Source: Paenibacillus sp. J5C2022 (GTDB taxonomy: Bacteria > Bacillota > Bacilli > Paenibacillales > Paenibacillaceae). Taken from it: a stretch of 64,000 nt of DNA. The notes beneath the pieces are model-generated. The model worked only from the letters and a program-made list of their open reading frames with translations. It was not told where the DNA came from and did not search any database. The stretch covers positions 1 through 64,000 of the forward strand of contig NZ_JAOQJC010000034.1 in assembly GCF_025567625.1 (NCBI RefSeq), in the 5' to 3' direction. Positions 9,538 to 17,947 of the stretch are shown here, one piece after another (within the stretch, counting starts at the first letter, position 1; every line of letters begins with the position of its first letter). Position numbers and translations under genes: made by a program.

Positions 9538-9574
9538 GCTAATTATAGAATTTATAAAATTTCGTGGAAAATTG

Positions 9575-9632
9575 GAGCTTGAGCGGCGAAAAAGGGTGTG
9601 CGGGAAGAAATAGAGTAGGAATCCTACACTGG
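9575..9632 (+). repeat. Left fragment of palindromic repeat array A
   Basis: One unit related to the array at 10780-10960. It shares GAGCGGCGAAAA (from 9581; also from 10792) and ends CCTACACTGGAGC, the same words that recur in the array on the far side of the IS110 remnant. Its own hairpin is GTAGG-AAT-CCTAC. The IS110-derived sequence begins directly after it, so the array appears to have been split by the element. Confidence 0.65.
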
Positions 9633-9637
9633 AGCAA

Positions 9638-10381
9638 GTGCGAGATTTATCACCTGCACGCGAAGATGCAAAGGAAGATTTACATCGGGCACGTCAGCGG
9701 CTGATCAAACGGTTCTTGCGATGGCAAATACAAGAACCATCAGAAATGAAAACGCGTTGGACGAAAAACTACTACAGATGGCTGGAGTCGCTCAGCTTTG
9801 AGAATGCAACGGACCAACTGGTATTTCAGGAGTATTTGCAGACCATCAAGGAATGCGATGGACGAATACAGAGGTACGAGGGGCATATATTGAGCCTTAT
9901 CCAGAACAGTCCGCAGGAGTCACTCGCTTGTATACTGCAAGGATTTCGGGGGATAAATGCCATCGCGGCCTTTACCATTTCGCAGGAAGTGTTCACGTTC
10001 AGTCGTTTTAGTAGCCCGGATAAAGCAATGAGCTATGCAGGGCTAGTGCCCAGCGAAAATTCGACGGGCCAAACGACACGGAGAGGCCAACTGACTAAAG
10101 CAGGGAACGCTCATTTGCGACGTATTTTAATCGAAGCCGCGTGGAGTTACCGACATAAACCCGGTGTAAAAGGGGAATTAAAGAAACGACTCGCAGACTT
10201 GCCACCTGAAATCCAGCGGATATCCTGGGAAGCACAGACGAGGTTTCACAAAAAATATATGTATTTGGTGTTACATCGGAGGAAACACCCGAAAAAAGCG
10301 GTAGCAGCTGTAGCCAGAGAATTGCTCGGATTTCTATGGGCAGCAGCTCAAAGTGTTTCAGTAGCGTCTTGCACAGCATAA
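9638..10381 (+). pseudogene. IS110-family transposase, N-terminally truncated
   Basis: The frame of 247 codons starts only at a GTG at 9638 with no ribosome site. The visible protein begins in the helical linker (SPAREDAKEDLHRARQRL) and contains the C-terminal Transposase_20 region near residues 95-180, with FRGINAIAAFTI, MSYAGLVPSE and GNAHLRRILIEAAW. Full transposases of this family are about 400 residues, so some 150 N-terminal residues with the DEDD catalytic domain are gone. The frame upstream of 9633 is repeat-array sequence, not transposase. The product should be inactive for transposition. Confidence 0.85.
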
Positions 10382-10775
10382 AAAGGTGTCGCAAACGATC
10401 TCAAACGCTTAAAACAGACAAACGCCTTTCAGGACGCTTAATCGCTGGGGCAAGAAGGCAAAGTGAAAAGATGGCCGATGATCCGTGACATACACTTGCA
10501 TTAGGCTGCACAATGGGCTGAACGTGCGGAAATAGTTACCAGGGAACACGCCATCGCACTAAAGAAATCAAAACTTGTGAGAATCCACGGAAATCAGTAT
10601 GTTAGCGCAACGAGCTTGCATTTTGCCTTCTTGCCCGAGTCGATGAAGTCAGGAGATTTATGAGATTCTGTAGAGGCCTCAAACCTTCATAAACATGCGC
10701 TACGCGCACGTTTATTTAACCATGTGGAAAATAAAGAAAATACCACTAAAATCAGCAGTTAGTTGACAGTCACGT
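10382..10775 (+). other. Non-coding 3' region of the IS110 remnant with a 15-bp inverted repeat
   Basis: No gene is seen in this 394-base stretch. A 15-base perfect inverted repeat, GGGCAAGAAGGCAAA at 10448-10462 and its complement at 10622-10636, brackets 159 bases. In IS1111-type members of the IS110 family the long non-coding end downstream of the transposase encodes the guide (bridge/seek) RNA, so this stretch is a candidate remnant of such an RNA gene. I could not find loops matching the flanking target by eye. Confidence 0.45.
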
Positions 10776-10779
10776 TCAT

Positions 10780-10960
10780 ATCAGTACACTAGAGCGGCGA
10801 AAAGGAGCTTGCGAGCCGAAATAGTGTATGAAACCTACACTGGAACTCCGAAATGGTGCGTGTGAGCAGGATTAGTGTATGAAACCTACACTGGGGAGCT
10901 GAAAAGAGGCTTGCGAGCCGAAATAGTGTATGAAACCTACATTGGAGCGCCGAAAAGAGG
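10780..10960 (+). repeat. Palindromic repeat array A (51-bp period)
   Basis: Three units with TAGTGTATGAAACCTACACT-type cores start at 10822, 10873 and 10924, an exact 51-base spacing, with a partial unit at the left. Each core is a hairpin AGTGTA-N7-TACACT (the third copy has TACATT). Between cores lies a variable stretch carrying versions of GCGAGCCGAAA. No protein is encoded. The array lies between the IS110 remnant and the promoter region of the sugar transporter operon. Confidence 0.8.
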
Positions 10961-11033
10961 TGTGTATGTGGAAAGAGAGTAGGAGGCCGTCTGGAATTGT
11001 GACCAAGGCCGGAGAGTGGATTAAGAACGAAAG

Positions 11034-11055
11034 GACGCCGCCAGGCGTCTTTCTT
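11034..11055 (+). terminator. Possible intrinsic terminator upstream of the transporter operon
   Basis: GACGCC-GCCA-GGCGTC at 11034-11049 followed by TTTCTT. The stem is short but clean and would isolate the operon from transcription coming out of the repeat and IS region. Confidence 0.5.
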
Positions 11056-11123
11056 ACCTCTCGGGACTAGCCTGCCCATGAGCAAACAAGTAAAATTCGT
11101 TTCAAATTGAACGTTTCTAATCC

Positions 11124-11152
11124 TTATGGACGAATGGTATTTTTCCTACAAT
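11124..11152 (+). promoter_or_regulatory. Possible sigma-A promoter of the 11.2 kb operon
   Basis: TTATGG at 11124-11129 and TACAAT at 11147-11152 are 17 bases apart, 35 bases before the ATG of the permease gene. The -10 is good and the -35 is weak. Confidence 0.4.
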
Positions 11153-11186
11153 AGTCTTCAAGAAGATAGCTTCGAGGAGGAAAAGC

Positions 11187-12095
11187 ATGGATAGGAGAAA
11201 AAGCTTGATCACATTGAACATGAATAGGCGGGAGCAAATAGCGGGGTATCTGTTCGTCGCGCCGTTGATGATCGGACTCGTCATATTAACGCTCATTCCC
11301 GTCATCGGATCGCTGCTGCTCAGCTTTACGGACTGGAATTTCGTAGCGGGCATCGACGCCATCCGATTTACCGGCTTGGACAATTTCGACCGGCTCTTCC
11401 GCGACGATGTGTTCATGAAGAGCTTAATGAATAACATTATTTTCATCATTACCGTTCCCGTCACGATCGCCATCGCGCTCTTGCTTGCGATATTGATCGA
11501 TAAGCATGTTTATTTGAAGGATATGTTCAAGGTTATCTATTTCCTGCCGTATATTTCGAGCATCGTGGCCGTCGCGATGGTATGGCAGGTGCTGTTCCAC
11601 CCTTCGTACGGCCCGGTCAACAATTTCCTGATGTCGATCGGAATTGACAATCCGCCGAAGTGGCTGGCCGATATCGACTTTGCGATGCCGTCGCTCATGA
11701 TGATTCAAGTGTGGATTATGCTGGGCTACAACATCATTATTTTCATAGCGGGCTTGCAGGGCATCCCCAAGGATCTGTACGAGGCGGCCGACATTGACGG
11801 GGCCAACGTATGGACGAAGTTCCGCCAAATTACGGTGCCGTGCATTTCGCCGACGACCTTCTTTCTGCTCGTCACGGGCATTATCGGCACGTTCAAAATT
11901 TTCGACCTGATCCAGGTGCTGACGCAAGGCGGTCCGGCCAATTCCACGACCGTTATCGTCTACGAGCTGTACGACACGGCCTTCATTCAGCTGAAATCAG
12001 GTTACGCTTCCAGCATGGCGTTAATCCTGTTCCTGATCTGTCTCCTCATTACGGGACTGCAGATGCTGGCGCAGAAAAAATGGGTGAACTACTAG
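11187..12095 (+). CDS. Sugar ABC transporter permease (MalF/UgpA type)
   Basis: Inner-membrane permease, 302 aa, of a carbohydrate importer. ATG 11187 follows GAGGAGG. About six hydrophobic segments can be seen, beginning with YLFVAPLMIGLVILTLIPVI near residue 20, and the cytoplasmic EAA loop reads EAADIDGANVWTKFRQITVP near residue 200, the site that docks the ATPase. It is followed by a MalG-type partner and a lipoprotein binding protein, but no ATPase gene is present, so it probably uses a shared MsmX-type ATPase encoded elsewhere; the one at 50194-51327 is a candidate. The neighbouring GH88 and beta-helix proteins suggest uptake of uronic-acid-containing oligosaccharides. Confidence 0.95.
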   Translation: MDRRKSLITLNMNRREQIAGYLFVAPLMIGLVILTLIPVIGSLLLSFTDWNFVAGIDAIRFTGLDNFDRLFRDDVFMKSLMNNIIFIITVPVTIAIALLLAILIDKHVYLKDMFKVIYFLPYISSIVAVAMVWQVLFHPSYGPVNNFLMSIGIDNPPKWLADIDFAMPSLMMIQVWIMLGYNIIIFIAGLQGIPKDLYEAADIDGANVWTKFRQITVPCISPTTFFLLVTGIIGTFKIFDLIQVLTQGGPANSTTVIVYELYDTAFIQLKSGYASSMALILFLICLLITGLQMLAQKKWVNY

Positions 12096-12119
12096 AGAGA
12101 GCAAAGGGGAGAATATGCA

Positions 12120-12947
12120 ATGAACCAGCCATTCAGCGCTTCAAAGCTCGTATGGACAGTTGTCATGGGAGCGTTCGGACTCGTCTCGCTGCTTCCGTTC
12201 CTGTGGATGCTCTCGGCCTCGTTCAAGGCCGAAGTGGACGTGTTCAACTTTCCGATCGAATGGATTCCGCCAACATGGAACGCCATCGAAAACTACAAGA
12301 ACGTATGGACGGGCGACTTCGTCCGCTATTACGGCAACTCGATCTATATTACAATAGCTACGACTGCCATCAATGTATTCGTCTGCGCGCTTGCCGCCTT
12401 CGGCTTCTCCAAGCTGCGCTTTCGCGGCAGAGACACGATGTTCCTGCTCGTCCTGGCCTTGTACATGGTACCGCCGCAGGCATCGCTCGTTCCGCAGTTT
12501 CTATTGTTTAAGGAATTGAACCTGATTGACTCTCATTGGGGTCTTATCTTAATTAACAGCTTCAGTATTATTGGCGCATTTATGCTGAGACAATTTTTTA
12601 TGGGTGTCAATAACGAGTTCATGGAATCCGCCCGGATCGATGGGGCGGGGTATGTGAGAACGTTCTTCCAGATCGCGCTTCCGCTGATTCGCCCCGGACT
12701 TGCAACTTATGCAATTTTGCGGTTTATCTGGACATGGAACGACTATCAGTATCCGCTTATCTTCCTGAAGACGAAGGAACTATTCACGATTCAGTTAGGC
12801 ATCAGGCTTTTCGGCGATCAATACGGCGACATTTATTCGCTTATGATGGCGGGTGCGGTTTCTGCAATTTTGCCGCTGCTTATTATCTTCGCTATCGGGC
12901 AGAAGCAGGTGATCGAGGGGATATCGCTAGGCGGCGTGAAGGGATAA
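12120..12947 (+). CDS. Sugar ABC transporter permease (MalG/UgpE type)
   Basis: Second permease of the importer, 275 aa, ATG 12120, 24 bases after the first. N-terminal membrane segment VVMGAFGLVSLLPFLWMLSA, then the periplasmic-type loop with WIPPTWNAIENY, four further segments, and the EAA loop ESARIDGAGYVRTFFQIALP near residue 165. The tail QKQVIEGISLGGVKG is typical of the subfamily. It would form a heterodimer with the preceding permease. Confidence 0.95.
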   Translation: MNQPFSASKLVWTVVMGAFGLVSLLPFLWMLSASFKAEVDVFNFPIEWIPPTWNAIENYKNVWTGDFVRYYGNSIYITIATTAINVFVCALAAFGFSKLRFRGRDTMFLLVLALYMVPPQASLVPQFLLFKELNLIDSHWGLILINSFSIIGAFMLRQFFMGVNNEFMESARIDGAGYVRTFFQIALPLIRPGLATYAILRFIWTWNDYQYPLIFLKTKELFTIQLGIRLFGDQYGDIYSLMMAGAVSAILPLLIIFAIGQKQVIEGISLGGVKG

Positions 12948-13018
12948 GAAGTCAAAAAAGTTTCCTATCGGTCAAATATGGGAACTTTGCAACGCAAGCG
13001 ATCATGATAGGATGTACA

Positions 13019-13031
13019 TGTAAGCGTTACA
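13019..13031. promoter_or_regulatory. CG-centred palindrome, cre-like or LacI-type operator
   Basis: TGTAAGCGTTACA at 13019-13031 has TGTAA/TTACA arms around GCG. It stands in the 116-base gap before the binding-protein gene, 33 bases from the ATG, where a separate promoter for the abundant binding protein would be expected. It deviates from the cre consensus at one conserved position. A possible -35 TTGCAA at 12987-12992 has no strong -10. Confidence 0.4.
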
Positions 13032-13063
13032 ACAATGCGGTATACATGATTAGGAGGGTTTAT

Positions 13064-14437
13064 ATGAAAAAGAGATTGGCAGCAGCTATGTTGGGCTTTA
13101 CGGTACTGGCGTCGGCGTGCTCCGGCGGTGCGAACGGCGGCAATGCGAATAACGGCAACACGAATGCAGGACAACCCGATGCGGGGAACGGGGGCAAGGA
13201 GCCGGCTGCGGAAGAAGTAACGCTGAAGCTCAGCACGTGGCAGACGGAAGCGAAGGCGAAGTGGGACGTCATTATTCCCGAATTCGAGAAGCAGCATCCC
13301 GGCATTAAGGTCGAGCTGGATCTGTTGAACGAGAAAGGCGATTCCGTCGCTTCCATGCAGAAGCTGGATCTGATGGCGGCTTCCAAGGATCAGTTGGACA
13401 TCGTGGAGCTGCCTTATACGAACTATTCGCAGCGCGCGGATATCGGCATGCTGGAGCCGCTCGACAGCTATATCGAGAAGGAAGGCTTCAAGTACGAAGA
13501 GGAGTATCTGGTCGATACGAAAGTAAACGATAAAATCTATGCTCTTCCTTCATCGATGCAGCGCTGGTTCATCCTGCTGAATAAGGATCTGCTGGACGAG
13601 GCGGGGTTGCCGGTGCCGACGGACTGGACATGGGACGAGTTCATGGAATATGCGACGAAGCTGACTGCCGGCGACGGAGCTTCCAAGCGCTACGGCGCTT
13701 ATCTGCACAGCTGGCCGGATTACTTCCAGCTGCAGCTGATGAGCAAGCCTTCCGACAATACGTTCCTGAAGGGAGACGGCACGTCCAACGCGCTTGATCC
13801 GCTGTTCAAGGCGAACCTGGAAATGATGAAGAAGATGATGTACGAAGACAAGAGCGTCAATATTTATGAAGATATTATTTCCCAGAAACTGGCTTACCGC
13901 AATCAATACTTCAACGGCCTGGCGGCTATGCTGCCGATCGGCGACTGGATGGTGGCGGAATCCGGCGGTACGGACGCGATCCCGGCAACCTTCGTCTCCG
14001 CATTCGCGCCGCTGCCTCGCCTTGAAGGCGAAAGCAGCAACTACTCCCCTGTTCAACCGACTTACATGGGCGTAGCGTCGAAGTCGAAGAACAAGGAAGC
14101 TGCTTATACGTTCGTTAGATGGTATACGTCGGAAGGCATCGGCATCGGGGGCCGCGTATTCTCCGGCTGGGCGAAGGCGGATACGGACAAGCTGGTCGAT
14201 ACGATCGTAGGCGCTGCGAAGGACCCGTCGAAGATCGATACGGCGTCGTTGAAATATACGATGGAGAACTCCGTGCCCGGTCAAGCGCCGGTACCGTTCA
14301 CTTATGCGGATGAAGTGAAGAATACGGTCGTTCCGGAAGCGGAGCTGTATCTGCTGGGCAATCAGGACGTGGACACGACTGTTGCCAACATCGACAAGAA
14401 GATTGCCGAGATTGTAAAAAACAACCAGAGCAAATAA
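13064..14437 (+). CDS. Sugar-binding lipoprotein of ABC importer
   Basis: Extracellular solute-binding protein, 457 aa. An open frame extends back to 12734 inside the permease, but AGGAGGG at 13052-13058 and a signal peptide starting MKKRLAAAMLG fix the start at ATG 13064. The lipobox is LASAC with lipidated Cys19, followed by a flexible Gly/Asn-rich linker to about residue 48. The remainder is an SBP_bac_1 fold (STWQTEAKAKWDVIIPEFEKQHPGIKVEL, read in parts, with YALPSSMQRWFILLNKDLL). It delivers sugars to the two upstream permeases. It is the last transporter gene before a hairpin and the two-component system. Confidence 0.93.
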   Translation: MKKRLAAAMLGFTVLASACSGGANGGNANNGNTNAGQPDAGNGGKEPAAEEVTLKLSTWQTEAKAKWDVIIPEFEKQHPGIKVELDLLNEKGDSVASMQKLDLMAASKDQLDIVELPYTNYSQRADIGMLEPLDSYIEKEGFKYEEEYLVDTKVNDKIYALPSSMQRWFILLNKDLLDEAGLPVPTDWTWDEFMEYATKLTAGDGASKRYGAYLHSWPDYFQLQLMSKPSDNTFLKGDGTSNALDPLFKANLEMMKKMMYEDKSVNIYEDIISQKLAYRNQYFNGLAAMLPIGDWMVAESGGTDAIPATFVSAFAPLPRLEGESSNYSPVQPTYMGVASKSKNKEAAYTFVRWYTSEGIGIGGRVFSGWAKADTDKLVDTIVGAAKDPSKIDTASLKYTMENSVPGQAPVPFTYADEVKNTVVPEAELYLLGNQDVDTTVANIDKKIAEIVKNNQSK

Positions 14438-14490
14438 CTTCCAAATCGCTTGCCTGAACGAACGATAGCGATAAAATAAGACCATACAGT

Positions 14491-14517
14491 GGGACAGGAA
14501 AAGCGTTTTCCTGTCCC
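14491..14517 (+). terminator. Hairpin between binding protein and sensor kinase
   Basis: Perfect 12-base stem GGGACAGGAAAA at 14491-14502 with its complement at 14506-14517 and a GCG loop. The following bases are only moderately T-rich, so it may be an attenuator or an mRNA-stabilising 3' end that lowers kinase expression relative to the binding protein. Confidence 0.65.
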
Positions 14518-14547
14518 GATTCTAATTACGCTAAGAGGGCGAATTCC

Positions 14548-16347
14548 ATGTTCAAACGGCATCAATCGCTGCGCATGAAGCTGGTCTGGTCGGCATTGTA
14601 CTGCATCCTTATTCCGCTGGCGATCATTTATCTCGTAACGAATTACGTGACGAAGGATATGATTCTGGATAAAGCCGTCGCCAATTCGGAGAATGCGCTC
14701 CGAGTAACGAGCACCGAGATTAACGGCTTCTTCGAGCAAAGTCTGGAGATGACCAATTTCGTTCTGATGAACAATGAAATTCGGCATCTGCTGACTGCGA
14801 ACAAGACTGAGCTGGCGAGCGGGGAGGAGCGCCGCAATTACTCTCTCGCCTACAGCCGGTTAATCCGCATATTGGACGATCTGTTCCTGCAGGAGACGGA
14901 TATGCGCGTGACGATATTGGGAACGGACACTCCCTTCTATACGAATTACTCCCATAGCGACTATAATCCCAATCAATTCTACGAATGGGACGGGCTGAAG
15001 CAGATCATGAGAATGCCGACCTATTCTGCGCTGTGGATGGGCGGGAGAAGCACGGTGGACGGGCAAGAGGAATATACGATTACGCTTGGCCGTCCCGTCA
15101 TCAGCTCGGCGAATACGCGGGCGGGGTCCATTATTGTGCAGATGAACGAGAGAGTGATCCGCTCCCGGCTAGCCCAAGAGAGCGGCCGTCAGCTGATGCT
15201 GCTGGATGGGGATGGCACGATCGTCTCGCATCAGGACCCGTCCCGTATCGGGGAAGAGATGGAGTGGTGGACAGGGAAGAGAGACTCCCGCACGCTGGAG
15301 ATGGACGGGAAGGAGTACATCGTGACGGCACAGGCGCTGTCCAGCAACGATTGGCATGTCGTCAGTCTCATTCCGCTCTCTGCGGAGATTAAAGAGAACA
15401 AGGAGATTCTGTTCACCAGCTTTCTGGTACAGGCCTTATTCTTCACCTTATTCTTCATCTTGCTTACGATCCGGATCACTTCCATTACAAGGCCGATCGC
15501 CAGACTGAGCAAGTTCGTAACCGATATTGGCCAAGGTCGCCTTGACGCGCGCAACGGAATCAGGGAGCCGAATGAAGTGGGACAGCTGGCCCGGACGATC
15601 GACTACATGCTGGACCGCATTCAGGATATGATCGAACAGACGACGCAGGAGCAGGCCAAGAAGAGGAAGGCGGAGCTGGAAATGCTGCAGGCGCAGATCA
15701 ATCCGCATTTCATGTTCAATCTGCTCAATTCCATTCGGATGAATATTCTCGTGGAAGGGGACAAGGCCAACGCGGAGCTGATCGGTTCGCTGTCTTCCTT
15801 GCTGCGGATGACGTTCAACCGCGACAACGAATTCATTCCGCTTCAGGAGGAAGTGAATACGCTGTCCCACTACTTGAAGCTGATGAACTTCCGGCATGCC
15901 AATCAGGTGAAGCTGCATGCCAGGCTGGAGGAAGGCTGCGGAGAAGTGCCCGTGCCGCGCTTCATTATTCAGCCGCTAATCGAGAATTCTGTTATTCACG
16001 GCTTCGAGCAATTCGACGGCGATATTTATATTGAAGCGGCTTGCAGTCCGGACCGTTCCATGCTGCATATTTGCGTCAGGGATAACGGAACGGGGATGGC
16101 GCCGGAGAAGCTGGAGGAGCTGCGCGACAGATGCGAGCGGGAGACGCAGCCGGAAGAAGGGCCGTCGAACGGCTTCTCGGGCATTGGCGTGAAGAACGTC
16201 TTCCAGCGGCTAAGGCTGATCTACGGCGAGAAGTTCCTATCCGATATTCAGAGTGAGCCCGGTGTGGGAACGGCCATTCATCTATCATTTCCTATCGACG
16301 ACGAAAGAGGTGATCACCATGCTGACAGCGATTCTGGTGGACGATGA
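14548..16347 (+). CDS. YesM-type sensor histidine kinase
   Basis: Membrane sensor kinase, 599 aa, of the family that controls polysaccharide genes in Bacillus and Paenibacillus. Residues about 12-32 and 290-310 are membrane segments flanking an extracellular dCache-like sensor. A HAMP segment follows (RPIARLSKFVTDIGQGRLDA, near 315-335), then the His_kinase block with INPHFMFNLLNSIRMN, where the phospho-acceptor is His387, and a C-terminal HATPase domain with NSVIHGFE and DNGTGMAPE. The last 29 bases overlap the regulator gene. Position between a sugar importer and degradative enzymes indicates that it senses the glycan or an oligomer, possibly via the binding protein. Confidence 0.94.
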   Translation: MFKRHQSLRMKLVWSALYCILIPLAIIYLVTNYVTKDMILDKAVANSENALRVTSTEINGFFEQSLEMTNFVLMNNEIRHLLTANKTELASGEERRNYSLAYSRLIRILDDLFLQETDMRVTILGTDTPFYTNYSHSDYNPNQFYEWDGLKQIMRMPTYSALWMGGRSTVDGQEEYTITLGRPVISSANTRAGSIIVQMNERVIRSRLAQESGRQLMLLDGDGTIVSHQDPSRIGEEMEWWTGKRDSRTLEMDGKEYIVTAQALSSNDWHVVSLIPLSAEIKENKEILFTSFLVQALFFTLFFILLTIRITSITRPIARLSKFVTDIGQGRLDARNGIREPNEVGQLARTIDYMLDRIQDMIEQTTQEQAKKRKAELEMLQAQINPHFMFNLLNSIRMNILVEGDKANAELIGSLSSLLRMTFNRDNEFIPLQEEVNTLSHYLKLMNFRHANQVKLHARLEEGCGEVPVPRFIIQPLIENSVIHGFEQFDGDIYIEAACSPDRSMLHICVRDNGTGMAPEKLEELRDRCERETQPEEGPSNGFSGIGVKNVFQRLRLIYGEKFLSDIQSEPGVGTAIHLSFPIDDERGDHHADSDSGGR

Positions 16348-17917
16348 TTATCCGGTTATCCGGTATCTCTCCCAAGCCATTGACTGGGAGACGATCGGTC
16401 TGCAGCTGATCGGCAGCTACGCTAACGGGCAGGAAGCCTGGGAAGCGGCGGGCGCTGCTCCGCCCGATATTATCATTACCGATATCGGCATGCCGAAGAT
16501 GAACGGGCTGGAGATGCTGGAGAAGTTCAACGCCGTCAACCCCAAGGTCAGATCGGTAGTGCTGTCCTGTCATAACGAATTCGCCTTCGCGCAGCGGGCG
16601 CTGAAGCTGAATGCCGACGATTATATATTGAAGGAAAGCATGGATGCCGGCCAACTGCAGGACATCTTGTCCAGAATCGCCGACGAGCTGGGTCAAGAGC
16701 TTCAACAGGAAGCGGATATGGTGTCGTACCGGCAGATGGAATCGATGAATCAGACAGCGATCAAGGAGAAATTCCTGAAGGATACGCTGTTCCAATCGTC
16801 ATGGGCGAAGAACGATTGGCTGGCGAAGGCGCGTTCGCTGGGCATTGGGCTGAATGCCGGCTGCTACATACCGGTTGTCATCGTAATCGACCGCATGCCG
16901 CATATTGCGAGAACGCGCAGAATGAATGAGTATACCCTTGCATTCGCCGTTGAGAATGTGATTCAGGATATGCTGGACTCTTCCAGATGGGTCGCATTCC
17001 GCTATGGCAGCAAGCAACTGGTATTGCTCTACCGCTGCGAAGATCCCGGCCGTGAAAGACAGACGGCGCATTATGAGATGCTGGAGGCGATGGAGACCGT
17101 CAAGCGGCTGCTGAAGTTCACGATTACCGGCATTATAGGGAAGGAAGCGAGATCCCCGAAGGATATTCAGAGCGCTCTGATGCCTGTATTAAGCGAGGAA
17201 GCATGTCTGTTCTATTGGAAGGAAGGCGCGCTACATCGTTATATGGCTATTGATTTCTCCAGAGAAGATATTTATACGCATTATGCGGATTTATTCTCCA
17301 GCATTAATACGAGCGCCGCTCTCCATCAGCCGGAGTTGATGCGGAGCGCCATCGGGTCATGGTTGAGCGAAGTGAGAATGCGGCAATACCATCCCAGCGC
17401 GGTGAAGGAATTCATCCTTCAGCTGCTGTTCGAGCTGCAGATGAAGGTGAAGACGACGCTGCAATGCGAGGGGCTGATGGACGGGGAGAAGCTGTACGAT
17501 TCCGTGCACGAGATCGGAACGATGGATCATTTGGAGGAATGGCTCGCTCATTATTTGGACGACCTGTCGAAGAAGCTGGGCGTCTACACGGTCGGCTCCA
17601 AACGCCAGGAAGTGATCCGGGCGCAGCAATACGTCAATTCCAATGTGACGGAGAAAATCTCGCTGGAGGATATGGCGAAGCTGCTGAACTTGAATGCCAG
17701 CTACTTCAGCCGACTGTTCAAGCGGGAGACGAATCAGAACTTCATTGAATATGTCAATATGATCAAGCTTCAGAAGGCGAAGGAATTGCTGCAGCATACG
17801 AACAAAAGCGTGGAGGAAATATCCGATTATTTGGGCTACGCGAATAAAAGCTATTTCATTAAATTGTTCAAGCGGGAGATGGGAATGAAACCTAGCGAAT
17901 ACGCCAACTGGCGATAA
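16319..17917 (+). CDS. YesN-type response regulator with AraC DNA-binding domain
   Basis: 532 aa. The open frame begins at 16253, but AGAGGTG at 16306-16312 and a receiver domain that opens MLTAILVDDDYPVIRYL place the start at ATG 16319, overlapping the kinase gene. The phospho-acceptor is Asp55 in IIITDIGMPKMNG. A long linker domain (about 130-420) is followed by an AraC-type double helix-turn-helix, with LLNLNASYFSRLFKRETNQ and ISDYLGYANKSYFIKLFKRE near the C-terminus. It should be phosphorylated by the preceding kinase and activate the surrounding transport and enzyme genes. Confidence 0.94.
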   Translation: MLTAILVDDDYPVIRYLSQAIDWETIGLQLIGSYANGQEAWEAAGAAPPDIIITDIGMPKMNGLEMLEKFNAVNPKVRSVVLSCHNEFAFAQRALKLNADDYILKESMDAGQLQDILSRIADELGQELQQEADMVSYRQMESMNQTAIKEKFLKDTLFQSSWAKNDWLAKARSLGIGLNAGCYIPVVIVIDRMPHIARTRRMNEYTLAFAVENVIQDMLDSSRWVAFRYGSKQLVLLYRCEDPGRERQTAHYEMLEAMETVKRLLKFTITGIIGKEARSPKDIQSALMPVLSEEACLFYWKEGALHRYMAIDFSREDIYTHYADLFSSINTSAALHQPELMRSAIGSWLSEVRMRQYHPSAVKEFILQLLFELQMKVKTTLQCEGLMDGEKLYDSVHEIGTMDHLEEWLAHYLDDLSKKLGVYTVGSKRQEVIRAQQYVNSNVTEKISLEDMAKLLNLNASYFSRLFKRETNQNFIEYVNMIKLQKAKELLQHTNKSVEEISDYLGYANKSYFIKLFKREMGMKPSEYANWR

Positions 17918-17947
17918 GGAGTTCCGGCTTGAAAGGAGAGCGAAGCA

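Larger units (their letters stand above)
9633..10775 (+). mobile_element. IS110-family insertion sequence remnant (left end lost)
   Basis: The interval between the two halves of repeat array A holds the C-terminal part of an IS110-family transposase plus about 390 bases of non-coding sequence downstream. The 5' part of the element, including its RuvC-like DEDD domain and left end, is missing. Elements of this family insert at specific sequences, often palindromic repeats, without target duplication, which fits the location. The right boundary near 10775 is inferred from where the array sequence resumes. Confidence 0.7.

Noticed and set aside
11810-12511. 233-codon frame overlapping both permease genes
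   Set aside because: Out of frame with two well-supported permeases and of random composition.
14491-14517. cre-like reading of the GGAAAAGCGTTTTCC centre
   Set aside because: It is the loop-proximal part of a 12-bp perfect stem and misses conserved cre positions; a hairpin explains it better.
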